The notes: generated by a model from the letters alone, not told the origin. Counted from the stretch's first letter, positions 24,378-58,179 are shown. The stretch: 64,000 nucleotides of DNA from Ovis canadensis (GCF_042477335.2 NC_091255.1:48710501-48774500), one strand, 5' to 3'. Program-made: numbers and translations.

Positions 24378-24505
24378 CATTTCCTGGTGGTCCAGGGGTT
24401 AAGACTCTGTGTTTCCACTGCAGGGGACACAGGTTCGATCCCTGGTCTGGGAACTAAGGTGCCACAAGGAGCAGCCCCTTCACCAAAAAAAAGCTTTTTT
24501 TTTTT
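24378..24505 (+). repeat. CHR-2-type SINE
   Basis: Head 'acatttcctggtggtccagg', box B-like 'ggttcgatccctggtctgg', A-rich tail followed by T-rich sequence. Confidence 0.85.
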
Positions 24506-24849
24506 TAAGTCTGCTTTTTTCAAATCAGCATCTTGAGTCCTTTCGCCATTCTGGCCACCCTTGTTAGAATCAGCATTTTCTGAGCCAAACATCTGACACA
24601 CCTGCACTCTAAGTGAAAATTAAAGTTTGGGTCCAGAGCTGGCCTGGCCCCAGGTGAGGAAGGCGGAACGCAGAGACTTGATAGTTAAAAGCTGAAGACT
24701 CTGGCACAGGGCAGACCTTGGCTCTGCTATTTTGGGACACGTCATTTAACCTCTTCAAGATCAGATTCATCTTCTGTAAAGGGGGAGATCTTTCTGGTAA
24801 TTTTGTCATAAGGTTTATTAAAAGAGTGCATTTGCCAATGTGCAGGAAG

Positions 24850-25170
24850 TGTTCCTTGGACTGCAAGGAAATCAAACCAGTCAATCCTAAAGGAAATCAA
24901 CCCTGAATATTCATTGGGGGGACTGATGCTGATGCTCCAATACTTTGGCTACCTGATGCAAAGAGCTGCCTTACTGGAAAAGACCCTGATGCTGAAAACA
25001 CTGGAGGCAGGAGAAGAGGGTGCCAGAGGATGAGATGGTTGGATGGCATCACGGACTCAATGTCCAAGAATTTAAGCTTCGGGAGACTGCAGAGGACAGG
25101 GAAGCGTGGTGTGCTGCAGTCCGTGGGGCTGCAAAGAGTCGGACAAGATCTAGCGACTGAACAACAACGG
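24850..25170 (+). repeat. BovB LINE 3' end
   Basis: It contains the last part of BovB ORF2 and the 3' end ('gaaatcaaaccagtcaatcc' to 'gacaagatctagcgactgaa'). Truncated, non-coding. Confidence 0.88.
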
Positions 25171-25351
25171 GGAGTGCCCAACACATTATCTGGGGTGGGC
25201 TGTGCACTCTGGAGGTTAAGGCGAGGGAGACAAGGCATGATTGTGAGAACTCTTGCCCTGACTCCCAACAGTTCTGTTAAATTCACCCTTCTCTTCCCAT
25301 GAAGGTGGGCATAGAACTGGGCTTAATCAGTGTCCTGGCCTAAGGTAGAGT

Positions 25352-25389
25352 CAGGGCCAGGGCTGTCCAGCAGGGCCAGGGCTGTCCAG
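25352..25389. repeat. Tandem 19-bp duplication
   Basis: Two exact copies of a 19-mer beginning 'cagggccagg' and ending 'gctgtccag' lie side by side (25352-25370 and 25371-25389). Confidence 0.95.
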
Positions 25390-26529
25390 CGTGGCCAGGA
25401 CCAGAGGCAGGACATGAATTGATTCATGGTTGTTGGCCCTGCCAGCTGTGACCACCAGAGGGCACCCCCACCCCAGAGATGGCCTGGACCAGTTAGACAC
25501 ACCCACTCCTCTTCCCAAGACTGTTAAGGCACCTGGTGGGCTTAACTGGGAGAGAAAGTGACAGTCTCAGATGCAGTCGGCCACACTGCCCCAGGCAGGC
25601 CCCATGGCCTATGGAAAACACTCATACCGGAGGCAGAGGTCTGGGTTATAACTCCAACTCTGCTATCCATGACCTTGGGCGAGCCTCTTCATTCACTGAC
25701 CCAGTTCACAGTGTTGGAACAGACGCCTAAAGTTCTCCCAGCCTGGACAGCGCGTGGTTCTTGGGTTTGAGGCCAGGAGGTTTCTTCTTTCTCACCCCAG
25801 CCCTTCTCCCCTCAGGGCAGCACACACTCGCCCGCTGGCAGTGAACCCCGCCAGGGAAGCCACCTGTCCCAGACCCTCAACTCCAAAGCGCTGAGGCACT
25901 GGCCGGGGGTGGGGGTGGGGGGCGGTCAGTGCAAGAGGAGGAGGAGGGACAAGGTCAGGTGACCCAAGAGCCTCGAAGGGTCTTGCTTCATCCGGGACAG
26001 ACATCCGGTTTCCTCTGGTCTCTGCCAGGATTCCGGGGGCAAAGGGATGAGTCATGGGGGGATTGGGGAGTTCCCAGCTAATCAGTTCAGGATGGAGACC
26101 GGGAGGATGCCCATCAGAGTGTGGGGTGGGGACAGGCGGCCGGACCCCAACGTCCCTACCTCAGGCCTCTGGCCCCTCAAGAGGGCAATCAGAGAGGCGA
26201 TCTCTATCGCCTGGGACCTGGCGGGATAGAAATGAGGAAACTAGCTTCTTCCTTCTCCAAATTGGGGGCCTAGGGAGCAGGTGGCTTAAGGATCCCGAGA
26301 GAGTCGCTAATGGGGCTGACCCAGGAGATATGCCAGGGAGGGAGGGACGGAGGAGGGCCCCAGGCCTGCCTCTTCCTTGAGGTTCAACCAGACTCCAGCC
26401 TCCCAGCCTTTTATCATTAGCTCAGTTTGGTTCAGAGGTTTAGTTCAAACACTCTGGGGCAATTCAGACCTGGGTGGGGCTGAGGGGAGGAAGGGAGTTT
26501 GAGGGGGGCAAGACGTCAAAGAAGAATCA

Positions 26530-26539
26530 GAGATTCCAC
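26530..26539 (+). promoter_or_regulatory. CK-1/CSF box
   Basis: GAGATTCCAC is the CK-1 decamer of G-CSF and GM-CSF promoters, which binds NF-kappaB-type factors. It lies about 190 bp upstream of the expected start site. Confidence 0.85.
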
Positions 26540-26552
26540 AATTTCACAAAAC

Positions 26553-26562
26553 TTTCGCAAAC
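26553..26562 (+). promoter_or_regulatory. C/EBP (NF-IL6) site
   Basis: TTTCGCAAAC follows the C/EBP-beta pattern and stands 13 bp after the CK-1 box, the spacing expected for cooperative activation of this promoter. Confidence 0.75.
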
Positions 26563-26606
26563 ACTTTTTTTTGGTCCCAACCCCCCTGCATTGTCCTGGA
26601 CAACAA

Positions 26607-26614
26607 ATTTGCAT
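26607..26614 (+). promoter_or_regulatory. Octamer motif
   Basis: A perfect ATTTGCAT, the POU-factor binding sequence described in the G-CSF promoter. Confidence 0.85.
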
Positions 26615-26688
26615 AAAACTTGGGAAGCTATTACTAAGCGTTAGTCGCAGCACCAGGTAATTTCCTCCCAGGCCTCCATGGGCTTGAG

Positions 26689-26694
26689 TATAAA
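26689..26694 (+). promoter_or_regulatory. CSF3: CSF3 TATA box
   Basis: TATAAA in the context 'gagtataaaggccc', 88 bp upstream of the start codon. Confidence 0.92.
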
Positions 26695-26776
26695 GGCCCC
26701 CGGAGCTGGTCCCTGACAGAACCCAGAACCTACAGCCCCACCCAGACCCTTGGCTGAGCCTTCTGCCCAGAGCCCC

Positions 26777-28222
26777 ATGAAGCTGATGGGTGAGTGTCTG
26801 GGTCCTGGGAGGGGAGAGCTGTGGCAGCGGGCAGGGATGCCTGGGCTTCCAGAAAGGTCTGCACTTCTCCTGAGCCCCTGTCTGCTCCCAGCCCTGCAGC
26901 TGCTCCTCTGGCACAGCGCGCTCTGGACGGTGCACGAAGCCACCCCCCTTGGCCCTGCCCGTTCCCTGCCCCAGAGCTTCCTGCTCAAGTGCTTAGAGCA
27001 AGTGAGGAAAATCCAGGCTGATGGCGCCGAGCTGCAGGAGAGGCTGGTGAGTGAGGGAGGCCAGCGTGGGGACAGGGAGGGGACAGATGCTGCAGCAGGG
27101 CAGGGAGGGAAGGAGGCACAGGGGGGGAGCTGAGGGAGAGAGCAGGGCTGAAGGGCAGCGTGGGAAAGGGCAGCAGGAAGGGACACACGGTGAGAGAAGA
27201 CACTGGGGGAAAAGGAGAATCAGGAGAGGCCCAGCCCGGAGGGCGGCTGGCGAGGAACTGGGGGAAGAGCCTCTAGTGCTAGGAAGGGTCGGCTGGGAGC
27301 TTGGATGGAAGAAGGGGGCTGAGAAGCCTGGCAGGACGGGTGGGGAGGCGGAGATGTGGGGGTGGAGAGGTGGGGGCGCTCGGGGAGGAGGAGGAGCTGG
27401 CCCCTCACCCAGCATCCCTCCCACCGCAGTGTGCCACCCACAAGCTGTGCCACCCAGAGGAGCTGGTACTGCTCGGGCACTCTCTGGGCATCCCCCAGGC
27501 TCCCCTAAGCAGCTGCTCCAGCCAGTCCCTGCAGCTGGTGAGTGTCCCAAGGGGAGAAGGGAGATGAGGGGGCGGAAGGGTAGGCTGACCTGGAAGGCTC
27601 CCCAGTTCTGTAGGCTCCACGCAGGGGCCCTGAGGGGAGCATCCCAGGCGGCGTCCCCTGACTCTCCCACCCGACCCCCCAGACGAGCTGCCTAGACCAA
27701 CTGCACGGCGGCCTCTTTCTCTACCAGGGCCTCCTGCAGGCCCTGGCGGGCATCTCCCCAGAGTTGGCTCCCACCTTGGACACACTGCAGCTGGACGTCA
27801 CCGACTTTGCCACCAACATCTGGCTGCAGGTGAGTCTCGTTGGGAGCAGCAAGCTTTAAGGGCCAGAACCGAGCTGGTCCCCAAAGGTAGTGCTGCAAGC
27901 CTGGGGCCCTGGAGTTCTCTAGGGCGGAGCCAAGTCCCTGGACCTGGTTCTTGTCCTGGCTCCACCGTGAACCCTGGATCTTCCACAGCCCATCAGCCCC
28001 CGGCCTTCCCTCCCTGTGCCAACTTGCCCTGACTGCTGACCTCATCTTCCCCCACAGATGGAGGACCTGGGGGTGGCCCCTGCTGTGCAGCCCACCCAGG
28101 GCACCATGCCGACCTTCACGTCGGCCTTCCAGCGCCGAGCAGGAGGAGTCCTGGTTGCTTCCCAGCTGCAGCGTTTCCTGGGGCTGGCATACCGTGGCCT
28201 GCGCTACCTTGCCGAGCCCTGA
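26777..28222 (+). CDS. CSF3: Granulocyte colony-stimulating factor (G-CSF)
   Basis: CSF3 is a secreted four-helix cytokine that binds CSF3R and drives neutrophil production. Exons: 26777-26789, 26892-27046, 27430-27537, 27683-27829, 28058-28222; all introns GT-AG, total 588 nt, 195 residues. The N-terminus M-K-L-M followed by a leucine-rich core is a signal peptide; cleavage is expected after H-E-A, giving a 174-residue mature protein that starts T-P-L-G-P. The five cysteines of the family are present: one free (L-L-K-C) and two disulphide pairs (C-A-T-H-K-L-C, and S-S-C with T-S-C). The threonine of P-T-Q-G, the O-glycosylation site in human G-CSF, is kept. I start at M-K-L-M because the codon aligned with the human initiator (26750-26752) is TTG. 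Helix D reads F-L-G where human has F-L-E. Confidence 0.97.
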
Positions 28223-28244
28223 GCACAGCTCTTCCCCTCTTGTG

Positions 28245-28293
28245 TATTTATCTCTGTATTTAATATTTATGCTTATTTAAATCTAATATTTAA
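28245..28293 (+). promoter_or_regulatory. AU-rich mRNA-instability element
   Basis: Five ATTTA pentamers occur at 28246-28250, 28258-28262, 28265-28269, 28275-28279 and 28288-28292 in a 49-base AT-rich tract soon after the stop codon. This is a class typical of cytokine mRNAs. Confidence 0.93.
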
Positions 28294-28547
28294 AGACAGG
28301 GAAGCACAGAAAGGAACCCCAGGCTCCTGGGTCCTTCCTTCCACCTCCATGTGGGGAAAACTCCCCGTCTTGTGTACTGGGACTGGGAGGGAGTTGGTAA
28401 ATACCAAGTATTACTTCTTGTAGCTGCTCCAGGTCTGGCTCCGCTGTGGGTTCTGGGGAAAGCTGCAGTGAACCCCTACCCTGAGGGTGCCCTCCTCGGG
28501 GCCCTTGGAAGCATCGGGAAGTCTCCCAGGTGGGAGACGAGACAGCC

Positions 28548-28566
28548 CTGTTTAATATTTAAACAG
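28548..28566 (+). promoter_or_regulatory. Stem-loop destabilising element (SLDE)
   Basis: CTGTTTA (28548-28554) and TAAACAG (28560-28566) pair perfectly around the loop ATATT. The G-CSF SLDE is a known hairpin of this type acting apart from the AU-rich element. Confidence 0.88.
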
Positions 28567-29008
28567 CAGTGTTCCCCGACTGGGTCCTTGCCCCCTGGCT
28601 CCAGCCCTGCATTCGGGCATGAAGCCCAGCAGAGGCAGCTGGAGTGGGATGCTTGACCCTGGGGTCCCATGAATTTGCTGGGGAAACTTCTTCTTTTTAA
28701 GACTTTTTTCAGGCACATTTTGACTCCTCGTGTGGGGAGCCCAGGCATCAGTGACGCCTCTTGTTTTTCTGGATGCGCTATAGACGCCATGAGGCTCATG
28801 ACCTTGCTCCAACCCACCGGGGTTGGGGTCAGGATTCTGACTCTCTTTCGGGCTAGGCAGATGGTCGTGTGTCTCTGCCTTGCTGGGTGAGACTGGGAAC
28901 ATGGAAAGGAAAGATGAGGGGGCTTGTGTGACGAGGTGAGAGAGAAACACTCAACTGTTCACTTTCCACCCCGGCCCCCACTTTCTCCCTGTAGTCAAAC
29001 TTCACGAT

Positions 29009-29014
29009 AATAAA
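29009..29014 (+). terminator. CSF3: CSF3 polyadenylation signal
   Basis: AATAAA is followed within 10 bp by 'gtgtttgtctcc', a GT-rich downstream element. Confidence 0.9.
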
Positions 29015-29030
29015 GTGTTTGTCTCCAGTA

Positions 29031-30295
29031 AATGGCCTTCCTCCTTCTTGAGTCCAGCTGGTGCCTGGCCAGGGGTTGCGGGTGGGGAGTTGAATGGCGG
29101 GCGAGGCCCGAGGGAGGGAAGAGGAGGTACGGTCATTCCTTGGCACCCACTTGGTATAGACGCCAGGCCGGGTGCTGGGCGCGGAGTTAATGAGGCAGGC
29201 GTAGTCCCTGCCCTCGAGGAGCCACGGCCTAGTGGCTGGACAGGAAGCAGATGGGTCAGCAGTACCGGGAGAGGAGAGAGTGGGCTGGCGGTGCTCAACA
29301 GTCCAGACGCAGATGGACGTGGGCCTGATGCGAGGAGGATTTAGTATTCGCTTCGGTCTACCACCTTCCATAAACCTTCCCCCTCCTGTGCTCACAGCTG
29401 CCCATAAAGATAGGATTATGAAGGGCCTTTTACAGACCAGGGAGCTGAAGTCAGGGCGACAGCTTGGATCGGACCCCAAATTCCAGGCTCTGCGCTTCTC
29501 TCCCTCGTTGAGCTCTGCTTCTGACCTGGCGGGGAGCCCGCAGCCTGAACTCACATCTGGGGAGGCTGGAGGGGCCGCTTCACAGCACAGGTCCGAGGCA
29601 GACCTCTCGGCCAAGGAGGCACATGTGCTTCTGGGCTGCTACCACCAGACCCAGGACACCCAGACAGCCAACCAGTCCCCGGGTCCCCTCTCAAGATTCT
29701 CATCCGCGGCTCAAGTCACCTCCCACTCCCCTTCCCCACTGGCTCCTCAGAAGCAGGGTCAGGCTGAGGGGGCTGGAATCCCAGCTGTGCAGCTCAGGGT
29801 GCCCTCCCCCCTGCGGTTGGTCCTGAAAAAACCAGGGCTTGGAGATGTGGGACACAGGCAAGGAAGGGTTAAACAGAGCTCCTGCCCTCATCCCCCGTGG
29901 TTCCTCACCCCCCTCACCCCTCATCCCCCAAGTCAGTCCTCCTCCGGAGAGGAAACTCCGGGCCAGTGAGACTCTGGGTGGGGCTTGGAAGGGCTGGGAA
30001 GCATCAGAACGAACAGGACACCCTACCCCAGCACCAGCGGGGCCCTCAGCCAAAACCTTTCCCTTTGCAGAGTAAATCAGACTTTGCGAGCAGGGGGAGG
30101 CAGCTGGCAGGTATGAGGAAGGGAAGCTGCTCCCGTGCCCTGCCCTGCCCCTACCGCGTGGACAAACACGGGAAGCCCAGCCGGTGCCCAGCCCTCCCCT
30201 GAACTCTCCGCCTGCCTCCTCTACCACCAGACGGCAGGGGACCAAGGAGAAGACAGTGCTCTCCGCCCACGCCAGACACGGGCACCGATGGCTAT
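29031..30295. other. Spacer between convergent CSF3 and MED24
   Basis: About 1.26 kb of GC-rich, repeat-free sequence between two 3' ends. Long overlapping open frames exist on both strands (28853-29614 minus, 29232-29969 plus, 29700-30245 minus), but none has a recognisable domain and they overlap one another, so I regard them as a by-product of base composition. Confidence 0.7.
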
Positions 30296-30313
30296 AAAGG
30301 GATCCACGAGGTC

Positions 30314-30319
30314 TTTATT
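30314..30319 (-). terminator. MED24: MED24 polyadenylation signal
   Basis: The minus strand reads AATAAA here, about 420 bases past the MED24 stop codon and the only copy in the 3' UTR. Confidence 0.85.
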
Positions 30320-30355
30320 TACAACTGAGAGGAGGCAAACACACCTCATGTAAAA

Positions 30356-30366
30356 AAATATATATA

Positions 30367-30401
<35 letters not shown>

Positions 30402-30402
30402 C
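30356..30402. repeat. (AT)n(AC)n compound microsatellite in the MED24 3' UTR
   Basis: Plus strand: an imperfect AT tract followed by about 13 AC units. In the transcript it becomes a GU repeat followed by AU repeat, ending about 40 nt before the polyadenylation signal. Confidence 0.93.
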
Positions 30403-30739
30403 CCGCACCCATAAAGTTCCTTGGAGGTAAGTCCACTCTTGGAAGGGGGACAAGCAGGAGGGTGGGGGTGAGGCGGGGGTGTTGAAGAGCCTGCTCTGAG
30501 TTAAGAAGCAGGCTGCGCACGCACATGAGGTACTGACAGTGGGGAGAGGAAATTATGAAAGAAACTGGGAGCCGTCCTGGAGGTCAGAAGTCAGGAGCAG
30601 GGGGAACGATCTGGAAAGCGACCGGGGGAGGTTACGTCATGTGGACGTGAGCAACGATGGCTCATCGTCCTGCAAGCTCCCTTCTGAGGCGCACAGGGCT
30701 GGAACGCTCCCGCCAGCCCCCGTGGCCACCCCAGGCCCC

Positions 30740-54849
<24,110 letters not shown>

Positions 54850-55390
54850 GATTTCACTCTGAGGAGACCGGGCCGGTAGCAGTCGGCCTTGAGGTTGGAG
54901 AAATCAAGCTAGAGAAAGGGAAAGGGATTCTGAAGGAAAGAACCCAGCGGGGAGATGGGGGTGGAGCGCAGACTTAGATGGAATGGAGTCGATATAGGAA
55001 GATTCAAGGGAAGTAGAACTAAAAAGGAAAAAAAAGGGGAAAGGGGCAAAACAGGGATCCTATTAGGTTATTCCCACCTGAACATTCTTTAAACAAGAGC
55101 AGTAAGAAGAGAGTGTCAAAGGGGCTTAATACAAAGAATAAATGGGCAGTAAGGGGTTAAGCCAGTTCCGGTTGCCTAAATATGCCCTTAGCTCTGGCTG
55201 CGTCCCTCGGCCATTACTACCCCAAATCCAGATTTCTCCCCCTACTTCCTCCACCCTCCCCAACCCTGAAACTATAATTCCCTATTTCCTTCCCATCCAT
55301 CACCTCCCCAAATTTAAGCCTACCGGACAATCTAGTTCTAGATCCTAGGTGTCGCCATTTTGGCACTTATGAAAGAGCTAGCTTTCTATT
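54850..55390 (-). other. MED24: MED24 5' UTR exon 1 and intron 1
   Basis: The coding exon extends nine bases upstream of the ATG to 54858, where CAG precedes it. A suitable donor, CCG followed by GTAGGC, lies at 55324/55323, so an untranslated exon 1 of about 55324 to 55380 with a 465-bp intron is likely. The start site is inferred from the promoter motifs, not proven. Confidence 0.6.
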
Positions 55391-55470
55391 GGCTGACAGT
55401 AACAAACATGAGCCAATAGGAAGGCAGCGAGACACCGGTCACACCACTATGTCTTCTGGGAATTGCAGTT
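55324..55470 (-). promoter_or_regulatory. MED24: MED24 promoter
   Basis: Two NF-Y (CCAAT) sites in opposite orientation lie at 55388-55392 and 55413-55417, 25 bp apart. On the minus strand AAAATGGCGACA (55350-55361) matches the YY1 consensus near start sites. A ZNF143-like sequence ('tgggaattgcagt') lies at 55455-55467. There is no TATA box at the right distance. Confidence 0.6.
55338..55358 (-). other. Possible six-codon upstream ORF in MED24 exon 1
   Basis: The YY1-type motif creates an ATG on the minus strand at 55358; the frame runs six codons to TAG at 55340-55338. It is in the mRNA only if transcription starts upstream of 55358. Confidence 0.4.
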
Positions 55471-56091
55471 CCTTGGACTCAGCTAGCGCGGAAGCTACGA
55501 GAAGCTAGTCAGTCGGCATTGTTTCTCTCCTTGAGGGAAAGCTGAGTAGGAGCTGAGGATCTCGAAGACTCAGGAAGCTTAGGGAGAAAGGCTCTCAAAA
55601 GGCGTACGGCAATTAAGTTTCTTCCAGTGACATCATTGTCGACCGAGCATTTAAATCAAATTCTGACACCCTTTCATTGCCCGCTAGTTAGTAGGCTCAA
55701 CACGGGTGTGGCATGAGTTCATCCATAGGTTTTCTCTTTCCTGGCTTTTTTTCCCCTCCGAAACCCCCGGATTTCCCAGAGTTGTTCTCCTTTCCGCAAC
55801 TATGTTCCAAAGCAACACTGAGTCTCTATCAGCTGAACACACCTTACCCACCCCTTAACCCTAAAATGTTCTCTCAGAATCTCCTGGCCCAGCCAACTGC
55901 TTTACTAAGGGAGAAGCAAGGAGGAAACAGCTTTAGGAAATCGAAGATAAGAAAAGTCTAGGAACCTGTCACAATCAAGAGGGCCTAAGGAGACATGATG
56001 ACTAAATGTAACTTGCTATCCTGGATGTGATCCTTAAACAGAAGAACCTTAGATGAAAACTAAACAATCTGAATAAAGCACGGACTTCAGC

Positions 56092-56139
56092 TAATAATAC
56101 TGTATCAATGTCAGTTAATAATAATGTATCAATGTCAGT
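56092..56139. repeat. Tandem 24-bp duplication
   Basis: Two units ending 'tgtatcaatgtcagt', 56092-56115 and 56116-56139, differ at one base. Confidence 0.93.
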
Positions 56140-56293
56140 CATTAATTGTAACACCTACCATACTAAGTAAGAGGTTAAAGGGGTAGGGATTGAAAGTGAG
56201 GTATATAGGAAACCTCTCTATCTTTAATTTTTTCCTATAAATCTAAAACTACAATTCTTTTTTAAAAAATGTTTCTTAAAAGCAGTATGATTA

Positions 56294-56563
56294 TGGCAAT
56301 GACGACCCTGTATGCAAGACAGGAAAAAAGACACAGATGTGTATAACGGACTTTTGGACTCAGAGGGAGAGGGAGAGGGTGGGATGATTTGGCAGAATGG
56401 CACTCTAACATGTATACTATCATGTAAGAATTGAATCGCCAGTCTATGTCTGACGCAGGATACAGCATGCTTGGGACTGGTGCATGGGGATGACCCAGAG
56501 AGATGTTATGGGGAGGGAGGTGGGAGGGGGGTTCATGTTTGGGAAAGCATGTAAGAATTAAAG

Positions 56564-56591
<28 letters not shown>
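56294..56591 (+). mobile_element. Bovine-type L1 3' end with target-site duplication
   Basis: A severely 5'-truncated ruminant L1: 'accctgtatgcaagacagga' to 'gggaaagcatgtaagaatta', then a poly(A) run of about 25. The 16-bp repeats 'aaaagcagtatgatta' at 56278-56293 and 56592-56607 are identical. Confidence 0.92.
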
Positions 56592-56596
<5 letters not shown>

Positions 56597-56607
56597 CAGT
56601 ATGATTA

Positions 56608-56930
56608 GACTTCCCTGGTGGTCCAGTGGTTAAGACTCTGCCTGCCAATGCGAGGACATGGTTTTAGCCCTGATCTGGGAAGATTCCACCTGCCGAGGAG
56701 CAACTAAGCCCATGGGTCACAAATGCTGAGTCCAGGCTCTAGAGACCAAGGGCCACGATCACTGAAGCCCACAGGCCCCAGAGCCCACACTCTGCAACAA
56801 GAGAAGACACCGAAGTGAGAAGCCCACAGACCACAACTAGAGAGTAACCCCCCACTCACCTGAACTAGAAAACGCCTATGCTCAGAAACCAAGATCCAGC
56901 ACAGCCAAACATAAATTAATTACTTTAAAA
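56608..56930 (+). repeat. CHR-1-type SINE
   Basis: It begins 'gacttccctggtggtccagt' at the first base after the L1 target-site duplication and ends 'gcacagccaaacataaatta'. Confidence 0.9.
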
Positions 56931-58179
56931 ACATGATGTCTTGCTCTAACCTATGGAACCGCATTATAGATAATTATGTCCAGTGTTTGCAGTATTAGCC
57001 TTTTTCCAACCCCCCTTCCCCAGTTAGAAGCCAAAAGTAAATGCTACCCACCTCTGACTCCAACAGCTGAGCCTCTCCACACACAGCCCTCATCCCTGTC
57101 CTGCCCTGTGGACAGATCGCCACTAACATTTACAACCAGAACTACATTTACAACTGGAACAAGGCAGTGTCCTGCCAGCCCTATTTTCAGCCCTCCATCC
57201 CATACCACAAGGAGCCTCAGATCCCCATCCATGAATCCAAGCTCCATCGATATTTCCCAATCCCCATTCTTTGGTCACCCTTTAAGTGTCAGACTCAGTT
57301 CTCAGAGGGATGAATCTGGAAGAGCAGTCCCCCTCAGACTCTGGAAGCAAACCTGCAGCTCTCCGGGCAAAGAATGACAGAATCCTGGGTGTCTGGAGCA
57401 TAGTCTAAACAGGGAGACCAGAACTCCTGTTCTGAAGAGGAGAGTGCAGCTGGAGGAGACCCAGATCACATCCCTCTAAGGTCATGACTGCCTTCAGCTT
57501 CCTCCTTCCCCATAACCCACCCACAGCCCCCTCCATTCTGCTCCCTTTAGTGCCTGCCCAAGCGACACCGCTGGGGAATAATGTTTATACAAAACAGCTG
57601 CCAAATATGTGTAGCCAAAGCTTCCAAAGCAGGAAGGAGGGAGAACCTAGACTTCTCACACTTGACCTCCAAACTCCCCTCAGCCACACACATTGAAGCC
57701 GGCTACAGACCCTGTTTCTCAGCAGTCTCTCATGTACCTGGCTTCCCTGCTTCTCCCAGGCCCCCAACTCTACCTTCGCCCGCCTCCCTCCTCTTATTCT
57801 TTTGCTGTCACTGCAGCTCAGGGCTTCCCACCTTGACACATTCATGCATCCTGCAGCTCCACTCCCATCCCACAGAACCCAAACTGTCCTCTTAGAAAAA
57901 AGCTGTCAACCTTGTGACTGCTGCTGACTTGGTCCACATGGGAGTGGAGAATGTTTGGGCCCTGAGAAGAGTGGCATTCTGAACTCAGACCATGCCCTTC
58001 TGGCAGGAAGCTAGCAGACCTCTGGGGAGGGGTGCCTTCTCCCCCACTTTACAGTGGCAGAGAGGCAGCTTTTGTCATGAGAGCATCTGCCTTCCCTGTC
58101 CCCCACCTCTCACCAGCAGCTCTTTCTCTTGGTTTGGCAGGGTTTCCCCAAGGACTGGACTTCTAAGAATTTAAAAGGA

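Larger units (their letters stand above)
19716..26500. other. Intergenic DNA between PSMD3 and CSF3
   Basis: A 6.8-kb spacer without a recognisable gene. It holds the SINEs at 20460-20917, 21167-21372, 21777-22080, 23020-23338, 23519-23637 and 24378-24505, and a BovB 3' end at 24850-25170. The part from about 25300 to 26500 is GC-richer, repeat-poor and adjacent to the CSF3 promoter, so distal regulatory sites could lie there; the sequence alone does not show them. Confidence 0.75.
26520..26720 (+). promoter_or_regulatory. CSF3: CSF3 proximal promoter
   Basis: The arrangement is that of the known mammalian G-CSF promoter: CK-1/CSF box, C/EBP (NF-IL6) site, octamer, then TATA. G-CSF is induced in macrophages, endothelium and fibroblasts by inflammatory signals (IL-1, TNF, LPS) through these elements. 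Transcription should begin about 26720, some 25-30 bp past the TATA box. Confidence 0.88.
28223..29030 (+). other. CSF3: CSF3 3' UTR
   Basis: It runs from the stop to the expected cleavage site about 15 bp past AATAAA at 29009-29014. It holds an AU-rich element and a stem-loop destabilising element, both of which keep G-CSF mRNA short-lived until inflammatory signals stabilise it. Confidence 0.9.
30296..30739 (-). other. MED24: MED24 3' UTR
   Basis: From the stop codon to an expected cleavage site near 30295. Close to the polyadenylation signal it contains an alternating GT then AT dinucleotide tract (30356-30402). Confidence 0.8.

Noticed and set aside
26993-27695. Open frames of 225 and 214 codons across CSF3 introns 2 and 3
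   Set aside because: They cross verified CSF3 exons in the wrong frame or strand and are Gly/Arg- or Pro/Ser-rich artefacts of a purine-rich intron.
28853-29969. 253-codon (minus) and 245-codon (plus) open frames between CSF3 and MED24
   Set aside because: They overlap each other on opposite strands, show no domain, and one overlaps the CSF3 3' UTR. GC-rich composition explains them.
55713-55961. 82-codon frame upstream of MED24
   Set aside because: No splice context, no recognisable motif, and start and composition look random.
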